NCBI RefSeq assembly: GCF_002217755.1 | Contig: NZ_BCFL01000022.1 | Coordinates: forward strand, 248,001 to 312,000 | Length of the DNA: 64,000 nucleotides | Origin: Streptomyces hyaluromycini | GTDB lineage: Bacteria; Actinomycetota; Actinomycetes; Streptomycetales; Streptomycetaceae | Reading direction: 5' to 3' | Shown here: one piece after another, positions 25,148 to 34,761 of the stretch | Numbering within the stretch: the stretch's first letter is position 1 | Layout: each line of letters begins with the position of its first letter | The notes under the pieces: generated by a model | Seen by the model: only the letters and a program-made list of their open reading frames with translations | Database searches by the model: none | Told to the model about the DNA's origin: nothing | Made by a program: the position numbers and the translations under genes

Positions 25148-25849
25148 ATGACCGCGATCAAGGACTCCGTCGTCCTCGTCACCGGCGGCAGCCGAGGCGT
25201 CGGAAAGGCGCTGGTGGAAGAGCTGTACGCGCGCGGCGCCGGCAAGGTCTACGCCACCGCCCGCGACCCGCGCACCGTCACCCACCCCGACGCGGTGGCG
25301 CTGGCCCTGGAGGTGACCGACCCCGACTCGGTGGCCGCGGTCGCCGCGCAGGCCCAGGACGTCACCATCCTGGTCAACAACGCCGGGGTCGCCACCGGAA
25401 CCCGCTTCCTGACCTCCTCGCTGGACGACATCCGCCACGAGTTCGAGACCAACTTCTACGGCCCGCTGCTGCTCACCCGCGCCTTCGTCCCGGTCATCGA
25501 GGGCAACGGCGGCGGTCACATCCTGAACGTGCACTCGGTCCTGTCCTGGGTCGCCGAGGGCGGCGCCTACAGTGCCTCCAAGTCGGCGCTGTGGTCGCAG
25601 ACCAACAGCCTTCGCCTGGCCCTCCAGCCGCGCGGCATCGGTGTCACCGGCCTGCACATGGGCTATGTCGACACCGACATGGCGGCCCACGTCGACGGTG
25701 CCAAGGCGAAGCCGCAGGACATCGCGGCGGCCGCCCTCGACGGGATCGAGTCGGACGCCTGGGAGGTGCTCGGCGACGACCTCACCCGCTGGGCCAAGGG
25801 CGCCCTGTCGGGCGACCTCGCCGCGATGTACCAGCAGCTCGCCCGGTGA
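25148..25849 (+). CDS. Short-chain dehydrogenase/reductase
   Basis: This 233-residue classical SDR has a cofactor motif VTGGSRGVGKAL (TGxxxGxG), NNAGVA (NNAG), a catalytic Ser before HSVLSW and the active-site YSASKSA (YxxxK). The short length and the dinucleotide loop (ATARDP) suggest NADP(H) use. The substrate is unknown. ATG 25148 has GGAGCGTG upstream. The promoter is overlaid by two identical TetR-like palindromes, so expression should be silenced until an effector (perhaps a reactive carbonyl or an antibiotic-like compound) relieves an unlinked TetR repressor. Confidence 0.9.
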   Translation: MTAIKDSVVLVTGGSRGVGKALVEELYARGAGKVYATARDPRTVTHPDAVALALEVTDPDSVAAVAAQAQDVTILVNNAGVATGTRFLTSSLDDIRHEFETNFYGPLLLTRAFVPVIEGNGGGHILNVHSVLSWVAEGGAYSASKSALWSQTNSLRLALQPRGIGVTGLHMGYVDTDMAAHVDGAKAKPQDIAAAALDGIESDAWEVLGDDLTRWAKGALSGDLAAMYQQLAR

Positions 25850-26058
25850 CGGTGACCCCGCGTCCGAACGGCACCACCCCCTTCCGCCCCGGTTTCCAGG
25901 TGGGCGGCCCGTTCGGCGCGGGCTCGGGGCCGGTCGTTGAGAAATCCGCTCCCGAAGGGTTGCCGCCAGGTTGCCTCACCACTTAAATCAAATCCTGAAC
26001 TAAGCAGTGGGGCGTGTCGGTTGGACGCGCGCCCCCTGCCCACCTCAGGGAGCCGCTG

Positions 26059-28191
26059 ATGAGACTGAGATCCTTGGGCGTAGCGCTCGCCGCCATGGCA
26101 GCGCTGCTTGCCCTCCCCGTGGCGCACGCACCGGCGGCGCAGGCCGCCGACACGCCGTTGTCCCAGGGCAAGACCGCCACCGCCTCCTCCGAGGAGAACG
26201 CCGGGACCGCCGCCGGGAACGCGGTGGACGGCAACACCGGAACCCGCTGGTCGTCCGCCTTCACCGACGACCAGTGGCTCCAGGTCGACCTCGGCGCCAC
26301 CGCCCAGGTCAGCCAGGTGGTCCTCAACTGGGAGACCGCCTACGGCAAGGACTACAAGGTCCAGATCTCCTCGGACGGGAGCAACTGGACCGACCTGCAG
26401 TCCGTGACCGGCGGCGACGGCGGCACCGACACCCTCGCCGTGTCCGGGCAGGGCCGCTACGTCCGGATGCTGGGCGTGCACCGCGCCACCCAGTGGGGCT
26501 ACTCGCTCTGGGAGTTCCAGGTCTACGGCACCACCACCGGCACGCCCCCGGTCCAGGGCGGTGGCGACCTCGGCCCCAACGTGATCGTGGTCGACCCGTC
26601 CACGCCGGACCTCCAGGCGAAGTTCGACTCCGTCTTCGCCCAGCAGGAGTCGGCGCAGTTCGGCACCGGCCGCTACCAGTTCCTGCTGAAGCCGGGCACC
26701 TACAGCGGGATCAACGCCCAGATCGGCTTCTACACCTCGATCTCCGGGCTCGGTCTCAACCCCGACGACACCCAGATCAACGGTGACGTGACCGTCGACG
26801 CCGGCTGGTTCAACGGCAACGCCACCCAGAACTTCTGGCGCTCGGCGGAGAACTTCGCCGTCACGCCGTCCAACGGCACCGACCGGTGGGCCGTGGCTCA
26901 GGCGGCCCCCTTCCGCCGTATCCACGTCAAGGGCGGCCTCAACCTCGCCCCGAACGGCTACGGCTGGGCCTCCGGCGGCTACATCGCCGACTCCAAGATC
27001 GACGGCACCGTCGGCCCGTACTCCCAGCAGCAGTGGTACACCCGCGACAGTTCGGTCGGCGGCTGGACCAACGGCGTGTGGAACATGACCTTCTCCGGGG
27101 TCGAGGGCGCACCCGCGACCAACTTCGACACCGGCCCGTACACCACGCTGGACACCACCCCGGTCTCGCGGGAGAAGCCGTTCCTCTACCTGGACGGCAG
27201 CGCCTACAAGGTCTTCGTCCCGGCCAAGCGCACGGGCGCCCGGGGCGTCTCCTGGCCGGCCAACGCGGGCACCTCCATCCCGCTGGACCAGTTCTACGTC
27301 GTCAAGCCCGGCGCCACCGCCGCCACCATCAACCAGGCCCTCGCCCAGGGTCTCAACCTCCTCTTCACCCCGGGCATCTACCACCTCGACCAGACCATCA
27401 ACGTCACCCGCGCCAACACCGTGGTCCTCGGCCTCGGCCTGGCCACCCTGGTCCCGGACAACGGCGTCGACGCCATGCACGTCGCCGACGTCGACGGCGT
27501 CAAGCTCGCCGGGTTCCTCATCGACGCGGGCACCGTCAACTCCGACACCCTGCTGCGGATCGGCGACCCCGGCTCCACCGCCGACCACTCCGCCAACCCC
27601 ACCTCCATGCAGGACGTGTTCGTCCGCATCGGCGGCGCCGGCCCCGGCCTCGCCACCAACTCCGTGGTCGTCAACAGCAACAACGTGATCATCGACCACA
27701 CCTGGCTGTGGCGCGCCGACCACGGCAGCGGCGTCGGCTGGGACACCAACCGCGCCGACTACGGCCTCAGAGTCAACGGCAACGACGTCCTCGCCACCGG
27801 CCTGTTCGTCGAGCACTTCAACAAGTACGACGTCTACTGGAACGGCGAACGCGGCCGCACGATCTTCTTCCAGAACGAGAAGGCGTACGACGCCCCGAAC
27901 GCCGCCGCCATCACCCACGACGGCGTCGTCGGCTACGCGGCCTACAAGGTCGCCGACACCGTGACCACCCACGAGGCGTGGGGCCTGGGAAGCTACTGCA
28001 ACTACACGGCCGATCCCACGATCGTCCAGTCCAACGGCTTCCAGGTGCCGACCGGTTCGGGGATCAAGATGCACGACCTGCTGGTGATCTCCCTGGGCGG
28101 CATGGGCCAGTACGCCCACGTCGTCAACACCACCGGATCACCGACCTCGGGGACCAGCACGACCCCCTCCAAGGTGACGCAGTTCCCGTGA
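26059..28191 (+). CDS. Secreted discoidin-domain plus beta-helix protein
   Basis: The exported protein is 710 residues. A signal peptide (residues 1-30, LAAMAALLALPVAHA) is followed by an F5/8 type C (discoidin/CBM32-like) domain at about 32-160 (KTATASSEENAGTAAGNAVDG, WSSAFTDDQWLQVDLG, RYVRMLG). The large remainder is rich in beta-helix repeats with NVIIDHTWLWRADHG, NGNDVLATGLFVEHFNKYDVYW and FFQNEKAYD, resembling GH55/pectate-lyase superfamily helices. It is probably a carbohydrate-active enzyme on extracellular glycans, of unknown specificity. Similar proteins are sometimes labelled adenylyl cyclase in databases, for which there is no sequence support here. AGGGAG precedes ATG 26059. Confidence 0.8.
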   Translation: MRLRSLGVALAAMAALLALPVAHAPAAQAADTPLSQGKTATASSEENAGTAAGNAVDGNTGTRWSSAFTDDQWLQVDLGATAQVSQVVLNWETAYGKDYKVQISSDGSNWTDLQSVTGGDGGTDTLAVSGQGRYVRMLGVHRATQWGYSLWEFQVYGTTTGTPPVQGGGDLGPNVIVVDPSTPDLQAKFDSVFAQQESAQFGTGRYQFLLKPGTYSGINAQIGFYTSISGLGLNPDDTQINGDVTVDAGWFNGNATQNFWRSAENFAVTPSNGTDRWAVAQAAPFRRIHVKGGLNLAPNGYGWASGGYIADSKIDGTVGPYSQQQWYTRDSSVGGWTNGVWNMTFSGVEGAPATNFDTGPYTTLDTTPVSREKPFLYLDGSAYKVFVPAKRTGARGVSWPANAGTSIPLDQFYVVKPGATAATINQALAQGLNLLFTPGIYHLDQTINVTRANTVVLGLGLATLVPDNGVDAMHVADVDGVKLAGFLIDAGTVNSDTLLRIGDPGSTADHSANPTSMQDVFVRIGGAGPGLATNSVVVNSNNVIIDHTWLWRADHGSGVGWDTNRADYGLRVNGNDVLATGLFVEHFNKYDVYWNGERGRTIFFQNEKAYDAPNAAAITHDGVVGYAAYKVADTVTTHEAWGLGSYCNYTADPTIVQSNGFQVPTGSGIKMHDLLVISLGGMGQYAHVVNTTGSPTSGTSTTPSKVTQFP

Positions 28192-28202
28192 CCGGTCGGG
28201 CG

Positions 28203-29324
28203 CTAGGCCGTCCGCCGCCGTGCCGGACGCCGTAGCAACAACCGTCGCGCGGGCCGCTCCACGCCCTCGTACAGGAGCCAGGACAGGCCCAGCGACACGG
28301 TGAACGCGACGGCGGCGACGGCCGCCCCGGTGAGCAGGTCGAAACGCGGGCGGGTGCCGAGCAGTCGGGTGCCCGCCCGCAGCACCAGCAGATGAACCAT
28401 GTAGAACGCGAACGACAGTTCGCCCAGGCGGACCAGCCGCCGGCGCCGCCACAGCGAGGGCAGGCCGTGCAGGTCCGCGACCGCCGCCGCCGGGATGAGC
28501 AGTGCGAACCCCGTGATGGTGCAGGCGGTGGCCGCGTACTCGGCGGTGACCTGCGGGACCAGGAAGTAGCCGATGACCGCCAGCGCCAGCGAGGCCTCAA
28601 GGCCCGGACCGCGCCACCGGCCGAGCAGCACAAGACGCGCGACGGCCGCGCCCAGCACGAACTCCGGCAGCCGGGCCGCCGGGAAGGAACTGATCGGCTG
28701 CGCCCACCAGTGGTGCGCGTCCGTCCAGGCCAGCGCCAGCACCGTCAGCACGGACAGCGCGGCCAGCGCCGTGGCGCCCCGCCCGCCCAGGCGCCGCAGC
28801 ACCAGCGCCAGCAGCGGGAACGCGGCGTAGAAGAAGGCCTCGCAGGCCAGCGACCAGCTGACCGGGTCGAGCGTCTGCCACCAGGGCCGCCACCAGGAGT
28901 GCACCAGGAAGACGTCGGCCAGGCCCTGCAGCAGGGTCGGCCTCGGCTGGCGGGGCAGCGTGCACACCATGACCAGCGCGAGGGCGACGGTGACCAGGTG
29001 CACCGGGTAGACCCGGGCGACGCGCCGCCACCAGAAGCGCGTTGCCCGGTCGCCCGGCCGCGCGGACCACATCAGGACGAACCCGGAGAGGATGAAGAAG
29101 AACGACACCCCCGAGGCGCCGGCCTCGAACCCCCAGGTCACGATGCGGCCGCCGGCGCCGCCGAAATAGCGGAAGTTGTGCACGTGCAGCCCGAAGACCA
29201 GCAGTGCGGCCATCCATCTCAGTCCGGTCAGGGAGGGCAGTGAGGGGGCGGGGGCGGACGACAGGGTGCGGGAGGGTGGCGCGGCGGCCGGAGCGGTCGG
29301 ATGGGCCTTGGTCGCCGTCGTCAT
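28203..29324 (-). CDS. Acyltransferase-3 family membrane protein
   Basis: The product is 373 residues with about ten membrane segments and the acyltransferase-3 motifs: LPSLTGLRWMAALLVFGLHV (start), the R/H-rich RFWWRRVARVYPVHLV, SWSLACEAFFYAAFP and FYMVHLL. Family members transfer acyl groups to surface polysaccharide, peptidoglycan or secondary metabolites across the membrane. A hydrophilic, Ala/Pro-rich N-terminal tail precedes TM1. The C-terminal end is strongly basic (RRLLLRRPARRR). No biosynthetic partner genes are adjacent, so the acceptor remains unknown. The convergent discoidin gene ends 11 bp away. Confidence 0.9.
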   Translation of the reverse strand: MTTATKAHPTAPAAAPPSRTLSSAPAPSLPSLTGLRWMAALLVFGLHVHNFRYFGGAGGRIVTWGFEAGASGVSFFFILSGFVLMWSARPGDRATRFWWRRVARVYPVHLVTVALALVMVCTLPRQPRPTLLQGLADVFLVHSWWRPWWQTLDPVSWSLACEAFFYAAFPLLALVLRRLGGRGATALAALSVLTVLALAWTDAHHWWAQPISSFPAARLPEFVLGAAVARLVLLGRWRGPGLEASLALAVIGYFLVPQVTAEYAATACTITGFALLIPAAAVADLHGLPSLWRRRRLVRLGELSFAFYMVHLLVLRAGTRLLGTRPRFDLLTGAAVAAVAFTVSLGLSWLLYEGVERPARRLLLRRPARRRTA

Positions 29325-29573
29325 CGAGTCACCTGCCGGAGGGTTCGCGCGTGGAGCATGAAACGGAACGTTGCCCGTTCCACGCCTTTCATTCCGGCCT
29401 CGTACGAAACATCACACCAACGCCGAGGCGCAGCCTCCGCCATCCGGGCCGTGACCCCCGTCAGGCCCCGCACGCGCCGGAGCGGCGTCTTGACCCGCGC
29501 CTTTGGAGCGGGGGCCGGGCGTCGAAACACGGGGGCACGGACGAATGACCCCACTGCCGTCGCGTTGACGCCG

Positions 29574-30044
29574 CTACCGGCCGGACGCCGTGGCGACCGC
29601 GCTGGGCCGGTCCTCGGACGGGGTGCCCCGGACCGCCGACGGGATCATCGACGGGGTCGTCGACGCTTCCCGGGTGGGAGCCTGGGTGGTCTCCCGCCGC
29701 GTGGGTCCCACGCTCGGGCTCGGGCTGGGCGTGGCGGGCGCCGGGGATCCCGAGGGGCGGTGCGGGGCGGTGGGGCTGACGGCGGGCGGCGCGAGGGGCT
29801 CCCGGGGCGAGGTCGGAGCCGCAGGTGCCGCCAGATGCAGCGACAGGGCGACGCAGGCGGCGACGGCGCAGGTCACCCCGGCTCCGGCCGCCGTGCGGAC
29901 CAGCCGGCGGCGGCCCGCGGCCCGGCGGATCTCCTCGTAGCGGCCCGGCGGCGGACCGAGGTGCGCGGCCGGCGGCCGCAGGATGACGGCGAGGGGATCG
30001 TCGGGGCCGCCGAACTCGGGCTCGTCGTCAAAGCGTGTGGTCAA
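29574..30044 (-). CDS. Single-pass membrane protein following the ECF sigma factor (putative anti-sigma partner)
   Basis: This 156-residue protein has a cytoplasmic N-terminal part (about 50 residues with DDPLAVILRPP and GRYEEIRRAAGRR), one membrane segment (TAAGAGVTCAVAACVALSLHLA) and a Pro/Ser/Thr-rich external tail. The start is TTG at 30044, 5 nt after GAGGAGAA, inside the last 17 bp of the sigma factor gene. The layout (ECF sigma immediately followed by a membrane protein) suggests an anti-sigma or sensor partner, but no zinc-binding HxxxCxxC motif is present and no family is recognised. The external tail could be a cell-wall-spanning sensor stretch. Confidence 0.65.
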   Translation of the reverse strand: MTTRFDDEPEFGGPDDPLAVILRPPAAHLGPPPGRYEEIRRAAGRRRLVRTAAGAGVTCAVAACVALSLHLAAPAAPTSPREPLAPPAVSPTAPHRPSGSPAPATPSPSPSVGPTRRETTQAPTREASTTPSMIPSAVRGTPSEDRPSAVATASGR

Positions 30045-30519
30045 GGCTTCTCCTCAGATGGCCGCGGAGCAGTTCTCGGGCCGCGTGCAGATCGGCCTTG
30101 ACGGTTCCTTCCTTGCGCCCGGTCAGCTCGGACACCTCCCGGATCGGCATGTCAGCGTAGTAGTGCAGCAGGATCGGCACCCGCAGCCGCTCGGGCAGCG
30201 ACTGCACCAGCAGCCTTACCGAGGGATCCGCCGGCTCGGTGTGCGGGCGGATGGCGGCCTCCGAGCCGGCGCGGCGCACCGCACGGCGCTCGCGCTCCAG
30301 CTTGCGCCAGTGGTCCCGGACGAGATTGGCCGCGGTGACGTAGAGGAAGCCGCGCGGCTCCTCCACCGACGTCCACCGGGCCCACAGCCGGGTGAACGCC
30401 TCCGAGGCGATCTCGTGCGCCGTCTCGTCGTCGTCGACCAGACGGCGGCACCAGCCGGCCAGGCGCGGGTACAGGGCGGCGAAGAGCTCGGAGGCCGCCG
30501 TGTCACGGGACCGTTTCAA
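30028..30519 (-). CDS. ECF RNA polymerase sigma factor (SigE-like)
   Basis: This 163-residue group 4 sigma factor has region 2 (LFAALYPRLAGWCRRLV, EIASEAFTRLWARW and the -10 recognition helix RGFLYVTAANLVRDHWRK split across two helices) and region 4 (LPERLRVPILLHYYADMPIREVSELTG, EGTVKADLHAARELL). It directs RNA polymerase to a small regulon, probably for envelope stress. The start is taken as TTG 30519 with GGAGA upstream; no ATG/GTG is suitable. It overlaps the downstream membrane-protein gene by 17 bp. A 17-bp terminator hairpin just upstream separates it from the sortase pair, leaving under 40 bp for its own promoter unless read-through occurs. Confidence 0.85.
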   Translation of the reverse strand: MKRSRDTAASELFAALYPRLAGWCRRLVDDDETAHEIASEAFTRLWARWTSVEEPRGFLYVTAANLVRDHWRKLERERRAVRRAGSEAAIRPHTEPADPSVRLLVQSLPERLRVPILLHYYADMPIREVSELTGRKEGTVKADLHAARELLRGHLRRSLDHTL

Positions 30520-30555
30520 CGTTCTCCAGGGTCGAAGGGGCTCGCTCGTCGGGGA

Positions 30556-30597
30556 GGATGCGGGACCGGTGGCGTACGTTCCACCGGTCCCGCATCC
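30556..30597 (-). terminator. Strong hairpin terminator after the sortase gene
   Basis: A perfect 17-bp stem (30556-30572 with 30581-30597; GGATGCGGGACCGGTGG and complement) has an 8-nt loop. It starts 12 nt after the sortase stop codon and ends the sortase-substrate unit before the sigma factor gene. Confidence 0.85.
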
Positions 30598-30608
30598 GTT
30601 CCGACGGG

Positions 30609-31247
30609 TCAGGGTTTCGTGTCGGTCAGCGTGGCGAACACGATGACGTTGTCGAGGTAGCCGTCGCCGCCGCGCGGGCCGCCGCAGGTGATCAGGCGCA
30701 GCTCCGGCCGGTCCACGTCCCCGTACACCTCCTGCGTCGGGAACGCGGCCTTGGCGACCGTACGCACCTCGTCGACGGTGAACACCGCGGACCTGCCGTT
30801 CTCCAGGCGCGCCACGACCTGCTCGCCCCGCCGCAGCTCCGCGAGCCGGCGGAACACCCCGTCCCCGTAGGCGCCGACCGTGACATGGCCGAGGATCACC
30901 GACGGACCGGTCTGTCCCGGGGTGGGAGAGTCGCGGTACCAGCCCGCCCGGTCGTGCGCCGTGATCGGCGGCACCTGCACCGTGCCGTCGGCCGCGAGGC
31001 CCAGCCGCAGCAGCGGGGTGTCGACCCCGATCGCCGGGATGCGCAGCCGGACCGGCACGGAACGCCCGAGCGCGGCTGGCGTGGCGGACCCGGACGAGGA
31101 CGCCGACGCGGACGTCGACGTGGACGGCGAGGACGCCGGCCGCCCATGGGCGGCCGGGGCCGTCCGGTCCGGTGCCCGGCCCGCGCAGCCCGCCAGCAGC
31201 GAGGCCGTCGCGGCGGTGACGAAGGCGCGCCTGGAGAGCGGGGTCAT
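30609..31247 (-). CDS. Class F sortase
   Basis: This 212-residue secreted transpeptidase has a signal sequence with a lipobox (LLAGC, Cys about 20), a Ser-rich linker, and a sortase domain with SVPVRLRIPAIGVDTPL, the catalytic His in VILGHVT (about residue 130) and the catalytic Cys in LRLITCGG (about 188). The class F character (high-GC actinobacteria, no C-terminal membrane segment) is inferred from the overall length and motifs. It should cleave an LPxTG-like sorting signal and attach the protein to peptidoglycan. The start ATG overlaps the stop of the preceding gene by 4 bp, so that gene's product is the likely substrate. Confidence 0.87.
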   Translation of the reverse strand: MTPLSRRAFVTAATASLLAGCAGRAPDRTAPAAHGRPASSPSTSTSASASSSGSATPAALGRSVPVRLRIPAIGVDTPLLRLGLAADGTVQVPPITAHDRAGWYRDSPTPGQTGPSVILGHVTVGAYGDGVFRRLAELRRGEQVVARLENGRSAVFTVDEVRTVAKAAFPTQEVYGDVDRPELRLITCGGPRGGDGYLDNVIVFATLTDTKP

Positions 31248-31630
31248 GCCCCGGTCGCCCGGCGGCGGCGGACGGCGAAGACCGTCCCGCCCGCGGCGAG
31301 CAGGGCCGCCGCACCTCCGCCGATCAGCGCACCCTCGGTGCCGGAGTCCGAGGACGGCTCGGCCACACCGGTGTCGGGCGCACCCTGCGGCACCGCGGCG
31401 ACCTGGTGCGAGTCCCGCGTCGGCGCGGGGGCCGCGGCCCGGCTGGGCACGGCGGACGGCGCCTCGGACGGCGCCTCGGACGGGACGGCGGACGGTTCCG
31501 CCGAGCGGGCGGCGGACGGCGCCACGGTGGGGACCGGGCTCGGGGCGGTGCCGTCGGCGAACGCGGGCACGGTGCCCGCCAGGACGGCGGTGCAGGCGAG
31601 TGCCGTGGCGCTCAGGGCAGTTCGGCGCAT
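31244..31630 (-). CDS. Exported Pro/Ser-rich protein with C-terminal sorting-like signal, probable sortase substrate
   Basis: The product is 128 residues. A signal peptide (MRRTALSATALACTAVLAGT, cleavage near AFA-DGT) is followed by a low-complexity segment of Ser-Ala-Pro-Glu repeats (PSAVPSEAPSEAPSAVPS). Then comes APDTG near residue 84, an 14-residue spacer, a hydrophobic helix (ALIGGGAAALLAAGGTVFAV) and a basic tail RRRRATGA. This is the tripartite form of a sortase signal (LPxTG-like motif, helix, positive tail), with the motif reading APDTG and somewhat far from the helix. It is the first gene of a two-gene operon with the class F sortase, overlapping it by 4 bp. Confidence 0.75.
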   Translation of the reverse strand: MRRTALSATALACTAVLAGTVPAFADGTAPSPVPTVAPSAARSAEPSAVPSEAPSEAPSAVPSRAAAPAPTRDSHQVAAVPQGAPDTGVAEPSSDSGTEGALIGGGAAALLAAGGTVFAVRRRRATGA

Positions 31631-31802
31631 GAGGACGCTCTCTTTCGTCGGCCCGCAGTGGTCGGGGCGGGCTGAGTTACGGATCGAGCGGAGAGACGAC
31701 CCGGCACCGGGACAGGTTGTAAAGGGATGGCAAAGTCGCGCGGCGGTGACGAGCGGGACGGATGTTGTCCGGTTCGCCACCAGGCTTGAGTGGTTTGTTT
31801 TC

Positions 31803-31821
31803 TTGAATCACTCGTGTTTAA
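31803..31821 (+). promoter_or_regulatory. Candidate FurA operator/promoter upstream of furA
   Basis: An AT-rich imperfect dyad TTGAATCACTCGTGTTTAA lies 18-36 bp before the furA start in otherwise very GC-rich DNA. Streptomyces FurA homologues repress their own furA-catalase operon from a site in this position. The exact consensus was not verified here. Confidence 0.4.
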
Positions 31822-31838
31822 GGCGATAGGTTGGCGGC

Positions 31839-32276
31839 ATGACCGCATCCCAGCCCCCGACGACCGCCGCTGAGCTGCGCGGTGCCGGCCTGCGGGTGAC
31901 GGCCGCCCGCGTCGCGCTGCTGGAGACCGTCCGCCACGGCGACCACCTCGACGTCGAGGCGATCGCCTCGGGCGTCCGTGAGCGCGTAGGCCACATATCG
32001 CTTCAAGCCGTGTACGACGCGCTGCACGCGCTCACCACGGCAGGACTCATACGCCGTATCGAACCGGCCGGCAGCCCGGCCCGGTTCGAGGGACGCGTCG
32101 GCGACAACCACCACCATGTCCTGTGCCGGTCGTGCGGTGCCGTCGCCGACGTCGACTGTGCGGTCGGTGACGCCCCGTGCCTGACCGCTTCGGAGGACCA
32201 CGGCTTCGCGATCGACGAGGCCGAGGTCATCTACTGGGGCCTGTGCCCCGCATGTTCCACCGTCAGTAGTTCCTGA
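31839..32276 (+). CDS. furA: Fur-family redox/metal regulator of the catalase-peroxidase
   Basis: This 145-residue Fur family repressor has a winged helix (LRGAGLRVTAARVALLETV, ISLQAVYDALHALTTAGLIRRI in pieces), the metal site GDNHHHVLCRSCG and a second CxxC (CPAC). The HHHV-CxxC arrangement is the Fur/PerR/FurA type, with structural zinc plus a regulatory, redox-sensitive site. It lies 56 bp upstream of katG in the same direction, the standard furA-catC/cpeB arrangement of Streptomyces, where FurA represses the operon until peroxide oxidises it. The stop codon lies inside the first copy of a 19-bp tandem repeat. Confidence 0.92.
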   Translation: MTASQPPTTAAELRGAGLRVTAARVALLETVRHGDHLDVEAIASGVRERVGHISLQAVYDALHALTTAGLIRRIEPAGSPARFEGRVGDNHHHVLCRSCGAVADVDCAVGDAPCLTASEDHGFAIDEAEVIYWGLCPACSTVSSS

Positions 32277-32302
32277 GTACGTCCAGTAGTTCCTGAGTAC
32301 GT
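32264..32302 (+). repeat. 19-bp tandem direct repeat over the furA stop codon
   Basis: CAGTAGTTCCTGAGTACGT occurs at 32264-32282 and 32284-32302 (period 20 bp). The first copy encodes the last Ser codons and TGA stop of furA; the second lies in the furA-katG spacer, 31 bp before the katG start. Confidence 0.85.
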
Positions 32303-32332
32303 TGATCCGCCCATTCCGGAAGGATTTCCCCC

Positions 32333-34522
<2,190 letters not shown>

Positions 34523-34537
34523 CCGCCCGGCACCCGA

Positions 34538-34572
34538 TGCCCGGGCCGGCTCCTCGTGAGCCGGCCCGGGCA
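34538..34572 (+). terminator. Hairpin terminator after katG
   Basis: A perfect 15-bp stem (34538-34552 with 34558-34572; TGCCCGGGCCGGCTC and complement) with a 5-nt loop begins 16 nt after the katG stop. A short 15-bp direct repeat (34577-34591 and 34594-34608) follows it. Confidence 0.85.
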
Positions 34573-34761
34573 CTGCCGTCTTTACGGCCCCCTCGTCTTT
34601 ACGGCCCCTTGGTCAACTCCCCACCGGGGCAAGAGCGTAGTGCGCTGCACATGAGTCGTTCTTTACCCCACCATGACCTCGACTCCCGTTGTTCACGCGA
34701 CCTTCGCAGACTCTGCACGTCCTGAGTCCCCCCGTACCGGCCGCCCACGGGAGTTCCGAAC

